Assembly (NCBI GenBank): GCA_905250025.1
Contig: CAJNOJ010000013.1
Coordinates: forward strand, 558,001 to 622,000
DNA: 64,000 nucleotides
Reading direction: 5' to 3'
From: Adineta ricciae
Lineage: Eukaryota; Rotifera; Eurotatoria; Adinetida; Adinetidae
A program made the translations under genes and the position numbers. Shown here one piece after another: positions 34,433 to 47,861 of the stretch. The notes beneath the pieces are model-generated. The model did not search any database and was not told the origin of the DNA. It was given only the letters and a program-made list of their open reading frames with translations. Within the stretch, counting starts at the first letter, position 1. Each line of letters begins with the position of its first letter.

Positions 34433-35053
34433 TCTCATTTTGATAATATATTGTAAAGAAGAATAGAAGAATTGATTTTTCTGGAAATAAATACATTTGT
34501 TTTTATAAACGAATCTGTCAATGCGAAAGGACTTTTCTGCAGAGTGACAATCGAACTGAAGTTCAAATGTTAAGGAAAACATGTAGTGACATCTAAGGAA
34601 TATATTCGTTCATTTCTGATTGACCAACGCCTGTCGGTGGATGACTCATCACATCATACAAGTATATGCACACATGTTTTGTTTTGTTCTACTCTGCTCT
34701 GCTTATCTATCTCATGATTCGTGCTCCATAGCTCTTTCGTTTATTTGTTGACCGACTTCAGCACTTGTCTGCATTGCTGTTTATACTTAATCGATCAGGT
34801 ATATTAAATATTATGATTCTGGAAATCTTTTCTGACATTCATTTCATACTGATACTAATTTTCTCTTGCAGATATTTGTTTCCTTTGGTGCAATTCTTCT
34901 TTCTGCAAATGTCATGAATGTTAGTTTTCAATGTGGTGCAAAGTCGGATGTGTACGTGAAAGCTTACATTTGTTTTTTTATCTTAATTCTAAGCTTTTAA
35001 GCCAATATAAAAAAAAAGAATAATACTGAATTCTTCTTTATTTGCTTCTTTAG
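34433..35053. other. Intergenic region, innexin to CARMIL
   Basis: Contains AATAAA at about 34486, a probable innexin polyadenylation signal, then AT-rich sequence. An acceptor-like TTTCTCTTGCAG near 34870 and a donor-like GTACGTG near 34951 bound a possible 5' UTR exon of CARMIL. No coding signal. Confidence 0.4.
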
Positions 35054-38000
35054 ATGAATGATCGTGACGATTTTGCCGAGTTAGTCGGTAAGAAATGAAC
35101 GATATTTTGTTTGTTTACCTAGCAATTAATGTTTTACAGGTAGTGCTCGGAGTGTTACAAAGTGTTCTTCGTTTCATTTTAATGGTCGAATTCGTTATGG
35201 AACAAAAGGTGAAAAAGTTGAAGAGCGTCTTCTGGTAACTTGACTCTGACAACTATTTCTACTTGATAGCTGTTTGTGTTATTTTAGTGCATGGACACGG
35301 TTAAAGTCTACATTTGCTCAGTGAAGACTCCAGTTAAAGTATGTCGAGTGTTTCTGGAAATAGATGCACAGTATCACTGATGATCGTTTGTTTAGATTGA
35401 ATCGCAATTTAACATTCTTTCCATAAAATTGATCGAACATATATCTGATTCTCAAGTACGATGATTAATCTCTGTTATTTTGATTTTATCACGATAATAA
35501 ATTTTCCATTTTGGCAGGTTTTAATCGAAGCTGATGAAAAACAAATTCATACACTATATGGACTGCATGATAAATCATCTCTCCAACCGTTCCTCATCGT
35601 TCTAATACGTAACTTACACGCTGTTTTCCCTCATCGATTACAATCGATGTAAGTACCTTCGAGTGAACTTAATAACAATTCATATTCTGTGGCTTTCTAG
35701 TGTGGAGATTCGTCCTGAGAATGAATATGAGAAATTACTACGCTTATCCAATGATTATTGCCAAGACGTTAATATTATGTCGACTGAACTACGTCCATGT
35801 GGAGGATTTTCACTACGTTATGAATGTGCGTGCGATTTCTATCAATTACCCTGTAATCGAACTGTACAGAGTGTAAGTAGGATGATGCAGATGCGTTCGA
35901 ATGTGTATGTCGATACTTTTCTTAGATTGTTGATACGGTATTTGCCCATCGAATATCTCGGGAATTTACATTTCGAGAATTTGAAGCTTTAACACAAAAA
36001 GACTGGCTGCCGATAATCAGTGCTCTTCGTTACAATGAATGGTTCACCAAAATTACCATCGAAAATATCAAACTAGTTCGTTGTCTATATACTTCTATTC
36101 TTTTGGTTTACTGTTGAAATACTTTAGACATCAGAAAATCTTGATGAGCTTTGCACAGTTATTCGGTTGTGTAAAACAATACGAAGTTTATCTTTGATCA
36201 ATTGTGGTCTTCGACAGTAGGTCTCTGCTTTGATCGAGATGTGTGTTCTATGCGTATGTTCTAGTGATTTTTGTACTCGTCTTGCGCATGCCTTACCCGT
36301 TACCCATGTTGAGAATATCGACTTATCAAACAATGCAATCGAAGATAAAGGTAAAGTTTAATTAAACGAAAAGTCTCGTCGAGCTTGTCGTTTCATCTTT
36401 CAGGTTTGATTGCATTGAGTTCAACATTACAACAACGGAAGCTACCACTTGTTTCCATCAATCTTCAATCATGCTCAATAACCCATAAGGGTCTACATGT
36501 TTTTAATACTGCGTTAGTTGCGAATAATAACTTAATGAAAACCCTTCAAACTTTAAATCTATTCGGAAATCGAATCAAAGAAGATAACGTACGTGTAAAC
36601 AACAAAGAATTTCCACAAATTAGATCTATATGTTTGTCTTTTAGTGTCTAACGCTACTCTTTCAAAATTCTGACAATGTTCTCGAAGATTTATACTTGAG
36701 CGATCTAGAATTTAGTCTCGAATCCGTAAATATTCATTTTCATTCTTTTTTTCTTATCGCAACTTGTTATTGTTTTTCTTCAGTTTTTCTATACTTTGGG
36801 CACAACATCGTGTAAACTTCGTCGATTATACATAACATCGGCGAAATCAACTGTTTCTTCATCGTTTACTGGCGGTGTGAAGTTGTTCTTCACCAAAAAT
36901 CAAACATTAGAAGTCATACAAATATCCAATGCCAATCTGTCAAATGAATTTCTTAGGTATATTGAAAAGACTATCTTCTCATTTGTTTGCTTTTTCTCCT
37001 CACCTGTAGAGAGTTATGTGATGGTCTTCATTCGAATGTTCATTTAAACAAACTCGATCTACGTCTTTGTGGAAACCAATTGGAAACATTCATACACGAA
37101 TATGCCGTTCGATTCGCAACTATCCCAAATTTAACGACACTAGATATTAGCGGATGTGGTATGAACAATGCTTTATTTTCTCTTTTAATATAGAATTGGT
37201 TCCTTCTTTGTCGTTTAGATATAGATAACGAAATTCCAACATTGTTGAATGAACTGAAGAAGAATCGAAAGTTGAAATCATTGTATATGGGGAAGAACTT
37301 TAATAATATTAAACAAAGGTAGATTGAGTTTTCTTGTACGTGGGAGACTTTTGAGTTGTTGTGTTCTTATTATAGAAATATGCAAAGGACAATCAATGCA
37401 ATGAAAGATCTTGTCAACGAGAGTGTAAGATACACAGAAAAGTCCAATGAATTTGTTGACAAATTGATTCTATGAATAGGATTTGGAATGCTTTTCAATG
37501 GCTGATTCGAAATTGAAGGAAAATGCCATCGATTTTCTGTCGATCGTAACTCAAAATGTTTCTTTGAAAGTGTTGGATATTCGGTATGTGGAGAAATATT
37601 TTCTTGATCGATAAAAATGCATTGTGAATAGAGGAAATTTAATGGGCGATCAAGGCGCTCGTCTCCTAACGCACATTCTTCAAATGAATCGTCATTTACA
37701 CACGATACTTTTTGATCGAAATCAATTATCGTTGGCCAATTTCGAGGACATTGTCAATTCAATGGACGAGTAAGTCAGAACTCCACTTATAAGGGGAGGA
37801 GCACCCTCGTACAGCCCATACATAGCGCTACCATGAATTATAACTGTTTGAGAGAGGAAATTTCTGAGTTTTAAGTATACTCTTCCTTTCATCATCAGTT
37901 TAAACTTCTGAACATAAGAGTTATGTAGCGAATCTATTCATGAATGGAAATATCTGATTGGTTGTTTCTAGGAATTATACTATTCAATATCTACCTATAC

Positions 38001-40919
38001 CAATAACGGACATTATTCTGATGAAAATTACTGAAAAAGATCGCATGGAAAAGGTTCAATCGTTGATGAATAAGGTTAAATATACTGATCATTTCTTTCA
38101 TTTCTCTTATTTTACTTTGTGTATGATTAGCTTGATTCAATTTGTACTCGAAATCAACAGCAAAAAGAAAATTTCACTACGGAAAATTCACTGTTGTTAA
38201 TAACTGCAGCTAATCTAACTCGAGAGATTCATTTAGCATGGGAAAATCAGCAGCAATTGATCGGCAATCAAGCCTCACTTGATTATGTTTTATCTTGTTC
38301 TAATCGATTGAATAATCACAATCATCCAACGACGATTAATAGCGATTTAAATTCAATCTTAACTCGAACAGCTAACATTAGCAAGGTATTGCCAACAACA
38401 TTGCGAGTAGAGTGACTATTTTCTTGTTTTGTGAAGATTTCGGCTCAATTATATGACGAATATGTGAAAGAAGAAGAACAATTGAAAGACGAATGGAATG
38501 AACTGTGTAAAGTTTTCAAACAGAAATTTATTGAAAAAAACGAACGTTTGTCGAGAAAATTCTATCAACTGTTCAAAGAACAAACAACTATCAATTACGA
38601 CGATGTAAGTCTGACATTTTCATCCTAGTTTCGGTTATGAAATGTTTTTTTAGAAACTACAAGAACAAATTCGAACATACTTTGCACATTCGAATGATAA
38701 TATTGATCAGTTATTGACTAAAGAAATATCGAATCGAGTCATGAAATGCTCTCGTGAATGCTATATCAATGTCTCAACATGTCTACAAAAACGAGCGTAC
38801 GATACGACCAATGAAACAATTTCCGACATGCAAAAACAAATGGTAAAAGGGTTCAAATCTATTGATAAGAACGTTCTGAGCTTTTTTCTTCTTAGGAAAT
38901 TGATATGTTTCGTACAAACGCTCCTCAACACGGAACCTTAGTAATGGACGCACAACCACATACCCCAACATCAAGTATGATTTTTTTCCTCAAAAGAAAA
39001 AAAAATTTCTTCATGTGTATTACACTTTGAAAATTATAGCCCTTGAACGTGTTGTTAATCGTGGTAATCATGTTGTACAACGTTTAGCCCATCGGCATAA
39101 TCAACCGCAAGTTGAAACCACTGATGATACATCTAGTAATCGACAAATAAAACCGATTGAATCGAGTGAATGTCTGAGAGGTATTTCTATTTGTGGAGAA
39201 TAAACGATGATGATTATCGAAAATCATTATTCTCTATAGATCCTTCACCAAAATCAATTCGAGCAGCAGCTCGCATACCGAATGAGCCAGAACATCGTAT
39301 TCCAACAGCAACACAAAATAGTAAAGGTCCCGTACCCACCTCACCTAAACCTGCCACATCAGCCTGGCGTAAATCAATGCTAGTGAATACAGCTGACTCG
39401 GAAACTATGTCAACAGTTTCAGAAACAATATACGGCAATGTTCATATTTCACAACGACTTAAGACCAATGAGTCGTCCGTTGAAGATGAAGGTGATCTTA
39501 TCGAACATGATCTACTTGATATAGTCAAGGAAGAGGAACAAAAAGAGCAAATGAAAGAGACCCCACCAGCATTGCCTGTGAAAAAACGAACTGCTACAAC
39601 TACTAGTAACGGACAAGAAAATAATCTTGACGTCGATATTGAATCAACTCCAAAATTAGTTCATCCAGGTATATCTATCAAACTTAATTTTCTCTCGATT
39701 TTGACGAAAATCATCTTGTCGTTTAGGCAAAGATCGCCCTCGTCGTGCAAACGTTCGACGACCGATCAAACGATCAGTAAATGGTGCTAACAATGATAGT
39801 TCATCCGATGGCGGTCTCCTAACAGATGATAATGATGACACGAGTGTCACGGACCCACCTATTCAAACGCCGAATGAAGTGACAACAACTATTCCAAACA
39901 GTACACAAACGAACGAATCAACACCGTAAGTGCAAAGCTTTTAACTAAAGTTTCACTCGTCGAATTTGCACAAACGTAAAAAATCTATCATTTACCATAG
40001 AAAATCAAGCAAATTCAAAAAGTTTGTGATAAAAATGCATGAATTTGCAGTGTATATAACTTTTTTTTGAGTCCTACGTTTAACCAAACTCGCATGACTA
40101 TACTCAAACTTAACTGTTTAACTAAATTATTGTTTTTGTCTTAGAACGATTGCGAAAATTCTTAAACCAGTAATCAAAACCTCCAAAAATCCAAACGATG
40201 AGTCGACTATCTCGTCAAGTAACAAAACACCTGTACCTCAACCACGTCCCCCACCAATCAATCCAATGTCTAAGTCAATGACTGTCGTCAATAATGATCC
40301 AGCACAGATAGTTAATTTCGATCCATCGAACAGTTCATCACTAGGCAAGCCTTCAATGTCAACAAGTTTATATTCACCGGTCATATCATCGACTAATTCC
40401 GAGCATAAAGAAGTCACTCATTCAACCGAATCGATTCCGTCATCAGTTCCACCAGTTTCAACACGAACAGGCAAAATCGCTCTTGGCGCTCGGGTACTTC
40501 CTGTATCTGATCCTAGTAGTACTGATGCACCACCAGTCAAATTAAGACATTTTCAATCCGAGAGAAGACGTAAGACAACAACATTTTCTTTTCAGAGAAG
40601 AACACTTCCATTATTTTAGCAATCGCTGGAGTCATTTCATCCTTATCAGAAACAACTCATACATCCGATACTAACGCTGGTAACAGTGTCGATGTACCTA
40701 CTGTTCCTTCTTCTTCACTATCAACATCTCATACTGACGAACAAACCGAACAGTACAAACGTATGTAGTTCTTCTATTTCCATTGCACTTGCTGATATTC
40801 ATCTCTTGTTAGGATTGCCAGTGAAGGAACGCGCTCGTATGCTATCGACAACACTGACTGCAATGACACCGACCGATAAGAAAACGTTGACATCTACTAA
40901 TACAACGACAAGTAAATAG
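35054..40919 (+). CDS. CARMIL1: CARMIL (LRRC16) capping-protein regulator
   Basis: Leucine-rich-repeat protein that binds actin capping protein and uncaps barbed ends. The start at 35054 (MNDRDDFAELV) leads to a PH-like domain (GTKGEKVEERLL; human VKGDKVENKVLV), then LHAVFPHRLQSM, RPCGGFSLRYECACDFYQLP (human [20 protein letters not shown]) and LRYNEWFTKITIENIKL. LRRs run from 36.1 to 37.8 kb, e.g. VENIDLSNNAIEDKGLIAL, LKSLYMGKNFNNIKQRNM (human GKNFNNMKSKNL), MADSKLKENA and VLDIRGNLMGDQGARLL, capped by YTIQYLPIPITD. A helical dimerisation region lies at 38.2-38.9 kb. The disordered tail carries a capping-protein interaction motif, LVHPGKDRPRRANVRRP, at 39657-39774, split by an intron, and a Pro-rich PVPQPRPPPINP. 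About 25 exons; stop at 40917-40919. Extra 3' exons in the next kilobase are possible. Confidence 0.9.
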
Positions 40920-42080
40920 ATCGAACTAACCTTCTTTTTTTCTTTTCTTCCTAATTTAACTTCCAGGTTTCTAAAAAAAGATTTACTTTCACATCTTCAA
41001 GTAAGAGCGCGTGTTTCACCTTTCGTTTTCCATGCCTAGTTTGATTTGTGTGCTTTCTTATTCCGCAAACGATTATTCGCAATCACAATGAACATTTTTG
41101 TTTTGTTTTGTTCTATTCTAGTTTCATCATCATCAACTCCACCGTATACACCTCGTACGTATCGACGACTAATCGAACAAGTGAATTTATTCTGTTGACT
41201 TGTGCATTCCGAATCTTCTTTCGCTTCTTCTTTTCCATCTTTCTAATGCAATTTGATGCGTCACATTTCTTCATTAATGACCAATATTTGATATGAATAT
41301 TACATCTTTTTATAATTTTCTCTTTTCGTCGTTTGTTCTAATTGCTTACGCTTGATTCTTACATTTGTTTTCATGGTGCTCAAATTCTTCTGTTTTTGTT
41401 TGTGTATGTGTGTGTGTGTGTTGTTCTTACTTTTTAGTTTGTCACACCTTTGCTTCTCCTTCTTGCTTAGATATCGAGATTGTTTTTTCATTCTTTATAC
41501 GCACATTGGTTTAACTTGAGAAAAAAAACGAAGTCACGACAAAAAAAAATGAATATGTATATCACTCTATTCTTTATTTTTTTTCCATTTTGTTATTCAT
41601 TCTTATATACATATATTTGTGTTGTGTGTGTGAATGTCTTTTTCCGTTCATTATTCAATAAGATAACGAGAAATAAAAAATCAAATTCGAAAAGCCAAAA
41701 AATGCAATCACGTTTCGTGAACAAGTTCGCGACATTTCTGCTTTGGAAAATCGATGGAGCGAACCGCATGAGAAGTGGAGCTTCTGCTTAGAAGAAAAAC
41801 AGCTTAAAACCTGCTTTTAGTTTTAATCCAGAAAAGAAAAATAATGGGCTTGCTTTCCACAATCAATGAAATTGACGGGCAAGTTTTAGATTTTCAGACA
41901 CGTTGACAATGGGTTTTCTCAAGTAATGAATCTTGGAAGAAAAACTTCGCCTATTTGTCATATTCGTTTTAGAGTATAATCATTAAAACCAGCTGTTTCT
42001 CATTTTAGATTATGTTTTCTTTTATCATCTGATTTTTTTCTTTCCAATTGACTCGATTTCTTTTTCCTATATCACGTGCA
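40920..42080. other. Region between CARMIL and SLC35C2
   Basis: T-rich sequence with a short (GT)n near 41403-41420. A short exon-like piece at about 41130 (SSSSTPPYTP) is bounded by TCTAG and GTACGT. Another open stretch at 41700-41815 reads NAITFREQVRDISALENRWS, then EPHEKWSFCLEEKQLK. These could be alternative 3' exons of CARMIL, but I could not join them in phase with confidence. Confidence 0.35.
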
Positions 42081-45000
42081 ATGTCTCGAAAGAGTACGGT
42101 AGATTATCACACTGGATATCGATACTTATCTTCATCATCATCTCAGCTCAATACATTGTTCTCGATAATAAAAGTTCTTGGTTATATCGCTTTGTATTGG
42201 TGTTGCTCAATTACATTAACATTCTTCAATCGGACTTTGTTTCGTGATTATGAATTTCCACTTTTTATAACGACATTACATGTGGCTATTAAATTTCTCT
42301 CGGCTGCTCTTATTCGATGGTTTCTACATCGATTTTGTTTCTGTTCGTGCTGTACAACTATGTGTGGACATCAGCAAAATAATGAACGAGATAGAGTGAA
42401 GTTAACATGGTCTATTCTATGGCGGAAGATCGCCCCAACTGGTAAGCGAAATCAGTTTAGTTAGGTGCAGAACGAAATTTTGTCTTTCAGGTATCACTGC
42501 TGCACTTGATATCAGTTTATCTAATTGGTCTTTGCAATATATAACTATTTCACTCTATAGTAAGTTGGTACCTATTATGAACATGACAACGATGTCATTG
42601 TCATTTTTAGTCATGTGTAAGTCAACTGTGATCATTTACATTCTGCTATTTGGCATTATATTTGGCCTTGAGCGTTTCGTACGTTAGTTTCCCATTGGAG
42701 ATATGGCATCGTTTTGTATCTATCTTTAGCGTTGCTCGCTAGTTGGCGTTGTGATTTTAATTGCCTCTGGTTTATTTCTATTTACATATCATTATACAGA
42801 ATTCCATGCATTCGGTTTTCTTCTTATTATGATCGCTTCATTTCTATCTGGTCTTCGCTGGACGATTACACAATTAGTTACACAAAAACATGAACTCGGT
42901 AAAGTACAGCGCGTTATTTACTTTATTTATTTTCAATGAACTAATGCTTTGGCAACAAGACTTCCCGCTGAAGATATTGTTGCTGCTCGCGGAGCTTGTT
43001 CTGTACGGAAAGGTAGACCATAGAGTGCAAATGCGGTTCGTGCTCGACCGCCATCATTTCGGCGTCGTGCAAATGGATAGGAAATCGAATTATTCGAGAA
43101 CGTATGTATGACTCGCGGAGTTTTGGTTTTTCGTCGGTGCGCTATTGATGAGGGTTGGCGTAAAGTTCGGTGTAATAATCGTTGCTGTTGTTGTTGCTGT
43201 TGATGATTACCTAGACGAGTTCGTTCTAATCCATACAAAGGACGACGATGTTTCCGAGAAAGGGATGATGGATTAATGAAATGTTCAAAAGCTGCCAATG
43301 CTTTCTTCCGATCCTTTTCTTTGGATGTATGGTACGCACGATAGCAATGTAATGCAATCATAAGGAAATTTTTCGCCATATAAAATATGATTGTAGGCTT
43401 ACTACATCGGACTCGAGCGGCTAATAATGTTCGATAGAGAAGGAGGAGACCATCGTGAATGAACAAAGTCTAAATGCATGATATAGGAGGTTTAAAATTT
43501 ACAACTATGAAAGATTTTACTCGAAAGAGTGGACATAGATTTTGATCTTGTAGAAAATGAATGCGTTTCTTGAGTTTGCCTTTTGAATTCAGCGTTGATG
43601 ACGGTGTTAGACCATCCGTGTCGATAAATGCCATCTGAAACAAGCCAATTGTTAACAAAACTAATCCTATATACATCCAAAGGCGTTCCACGATAACATC
43701 ATGATATTGTAACGAATGTGACATAGCCAAGAGATCAGCACCGTTCACAAGAGTGATTAGTAGAATGATACCACTTTTCTCTACAGTCATATGTTCTCGA
43801 CTTAATAACAGTCGACATATGGCTAGAACGATGAGCATTGTTTCTTGAATTGCATCGAGCCAGCGTTGTTCGTCCATGTAGTACCATGCTTTATCATGAC
43901 ACTCGAGTTGTCCGATCGATTGAATAAGCGATGTGGAAGTGGATAGTGTTTGTGCTGAAGATGAATTTGTCGAAATGTACTGTTGACGCCGCATATGAAC
44001 GGATGGACCAGTCGCTCGAGCATTTAGTTTATCTTCTGCTAGACGATATAACTTTCGATTTGCAGTGTCGAAATGTATTATCCATAAAGACGGCGTTGTG
44101 CACGACAAATAGAATATCAAGCAAAAAGCAACTCTAAAGATTCCATCGGACACTATGAATATGTCTAGTTGACTTTAATCAGTACGTACACTTTGAATTC
44201 GTGTCCATTTCGAAGCCAGATGACGACACCTGTTTCGACAAGCAGAAAACCGAGACCTATAAGAATAATCCAACAGTATTGATTGTCATTCGTGTCAATA
44301 ACACGCCAGGAACAGACGAGTCCGTGAGCTAAGAGAAACACTCGCACTAGGAGCGACTTGACGATGGTCAAACCGTGCATTCATTCGACCATCTGTAATA
44401 ATTTCGTTTGTCTCAACATAAAAATCAACAACAAATGAAATGAGGAGGAGAGAAAGGGGCAAAGCAACTAACTTGGTCAACAAATAATTAATGCCGACTA
44501 AGCCTTTTCTTTTTTTTTCTTCGTTCCTTTATAGGCTTGAGCAATCCGGTCGATGCTATGTACTATATTCAACCGTGGATGCTTGCCGTAATCATTCCGC
44601 TTGCGTGCATCAGAGAAGGTTTGTTTTCGTTTTATCTTTTTCTCTTCGTTACTTTATTTCTCTCGCTTAGGTCAACATTTATTATATCAATTACATTTAC
44701 TCAATAAAAAATCCTTTGCACATATTCGCTCATCTATTGGACTATTTGGATCTAGTGCTTTGTTAGCGTTTAGTCTTGAATTTAGTGAATTTCTCTTAGT
44801 TTCGAATACATCTTCCTTAACATTGAGTGTATCAGGAATCTTCAAAGTAAAATTCTTCATTCATTGAATCAATAGTCTTTTCGAGCTGCTTTTCAGGAAG
44901 TCGTGATGCTGTATTTAGCAGTTGAATACAACAATAATGAGCTGAACAGAATCAATATAATTGGTCTTATCATATGTCTTACTGGCATAATCTTCCACTG

Positions 45001-45216
45001 TATTCTCAAGTTTTACAACATACAAAGTAGCAGACAACCAACATTGTTGAATCAATCTTTTTGACTACAACCATCTTGTTTCGTGTAGAAGAAAAACCCG
45101 TCATTGGTGATTCGATTGTCACTGAACGATTGTTGTTGCATCGATTAGAATCGACTGATGAATGGTCTTTGGACGGTGACATGGTGAATATCCGCCGCAC
45201 AAGTGTGAATGATTAA
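42081..45216 (+). CDS. SLC35C2: Solute carrier SLC35C2-like nucleotide-sugar transporter family protein
   Basis: Ten-TM drug/metabolite transporter superfamily member. Vertebrate SLC35C2 sits in the early secretory pathway and influences Notch fucosylation. The start at 42081 (MSRKSTVDYHTGYRYLSSSS) precedes TM1 VLGYIALYWCCSITLTFFNR, FPLFITTLHVAIKFLSAALI, ALDISLSNWSLQYITISLY, then MCKSTVIIYILLFGIIFGLE (human [20 protein letters not shown]), GVVILIASGLFLFTYHYTEF, LSGLRWTITQLVTQKHELG, SNPVDAMYYIQPWM, LEFSEFLLVSNTSSLTLSVS, GIFKEVVMLYLAVEYNNN and LIICLTGIIFHCILKF. Exons: 42081-42441, 42491-42559, 42611-42678, 42730-42898, 44535-44618, 44671 onward, all phase-consistent. The hydrophilic C-tail ends RRTSVND. 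The 1.6 kb intron 42899-44534 contains TMEM26 on the other strand. The transported substrate cannot be read from the sequence. Confidence 0.92.
42933..44380 (-). CDS. TMEM26: TMEM26-like multipass membrane protein, nested in an SLC35C2 intron
   Basis: Multipass membrane protein of the TMEM26 family; molecular function is not known, though human TMEM26 is a marker of beige adipocytes. The start at 44380 gives MHGLTIVKSLLVRVFLLAHG, CSWRVIDTNDNQYCWIILIG and LLVETGVVIWLRNGHEFK (human [34 protein letters not shown]). A central exon reads VAFCLIFYLSCTTPSLWIIH, DAIQETMLIVLAICRLLLSR and LITLVNGADLLAMS. The last exon has FIHDGLLLLYRTLLAARVRC and YMAKNFLMIALHCYRAYHTS (human [36 protein letters not shown]). 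The C-terminal tail carries a seven-Gln run and basic stretches. The introns are very short, the first about 40 bases. The gene lies wholly inside intron 42899-44534 of the + strand SLC35C2 gene. Confidence 0.88.
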
Positions 45217-46563
45217 TATGAGACTTAGTAAAAAAGAAGTCATTTATGTCGCTTCTATTTATTCTGTTTTATTTTCTGATGATGATGAACGGTGATCAAC
45301 CGGTCTTGTAAATATAAACAGATTAGAAAAAACAAAAGTCGATAATAAAATTCAATAAAAGAAACATTCAGGACGCAACAGCAATTTGTTTTCGGCCGTA
45401 CGTGTTTGCATTGTTATAACATAACAAAGAACGTCATTGATAATGCGATGTTTTTACTTCGATAACAACGCATACGTCTTTCATCAACAACAAAGACGAA
45501 ATTAACAGTAATTGCTGTCATTCTTCTTCGTTATTGTTCGGTATACCTAGAATACATATTTCGACATTAATCCGATTCGGATATGAAATGAATAAAGTAA
45601 CTCTACAAATTTTAGTTATAATATCAACAGTATAACTTACAAAACGGGACCTAAGAGTGCTTTGTGCACTTCGATGATGAGTATGGCAACATGTTACAGG
45701 AGTACTTTCAGTTGATCAGAAATAATTGCCCGTATCTCTCATCGAAAGTATTGAAGAATAACATCAATTTGAAAAGATCACGTCGAAGAAACTAGGTCTA
45801 GATGGAAGTCAAATATAAATTCGAATAGACTGAGTCATATGCATGTTTTTTCTTCTTCTTACTGTTCTAAGAAGAACATATTGAGAACCATCTGTTGAGA
45901 TGAAACTATTATTTATCATGAATTGATTCTTTTCGTTTATTGTCATGTTAATTTTTCAGCTAGAAATCTTTCTTTCTTGCGTCGATACAAAATGGACCGA
46001 CACGTGCAAATGACAATATTGATTTAAATATTGTGATGACATTACTTTAGGACTTTTTAGAGATAACATTTATTGAAGAAATTAAATATTGAGCTATCGT
46101 GATCGACAAATAGTAGCCGATTGAAAAGGAAAGAACTCTCGAGAGAAAGAAAATTCAACAAATAGAAAAGTTTGACACAGAAGTCGATTATCAATGGCAA
46201 AAATAACAGAGATTTTTCTAGTCGCGTGATAATTGAATAGAAAAAGTACATTTCATATTGTAACAAGATGTACTTCATTGAAGGAAGAAAGATTCGTTGG
46301 ATGAAAGAAATGTTTTGTTGTATGTCATTTCTTTTTCTATATCGTGATTTCGAGTATTTGATGTGCAGTATTTGATGACTACAGCCTTCAGTTTTTTTTT
46401 ATTTCGTCTCCATTTCGTATTCCATATTCGTCTGCTTGAAGGGTGTAGAAAAAAAGAGTCATCATTAAATATTATATATATACATATATACATTGTGTGT
46501 CGAATGGCACTGTTGTCAATAAAAAGGCATCGGTAGCAACGATAGAGAACCAGTGTGCATATA
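45217..46563. other. Intergenic region before the protease cluster
   Basis: About 1.35 kb, AT-rich. AATAAA strings at 45344-45360 probably end SLC35C2. A TATATATACATATATA run near 46475-46490, about 75 bases before the protease start, could be a core promoter element. No coding signal. Confidence 0.4.
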
Positions 46564-47591
<1,028 letters not shown>

Positions 47592-47861
47592 GCGAAAATC
47601 TATGACAAGATGTATTGTTTACTATTTTCTCAATTATATCACTCACGTCCTTGACGGCTACATTTGCCCTCTTACACCGATGGGATTAGTACCTTTTGGC
47701 GTCATACAAATAACATACTATGTCAGATGAAGAAAATATGAAAACAAAATAATGAGCTTAATTAATTTTCAAGGTTGCTTCGAAATACTATAAAGATAGA
47801 CAGGTAGAACTAACAGCAATAAAAATACTGTCTTTGTCATAAGATTTCAGTTGATAGTAAG

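Noticed and set aside
41300-41491. Minus-strand Lys-rich open frame
   Set aside because: Produced by T-rich plus-strand sequence and a (GT)n repeat; no coding character.
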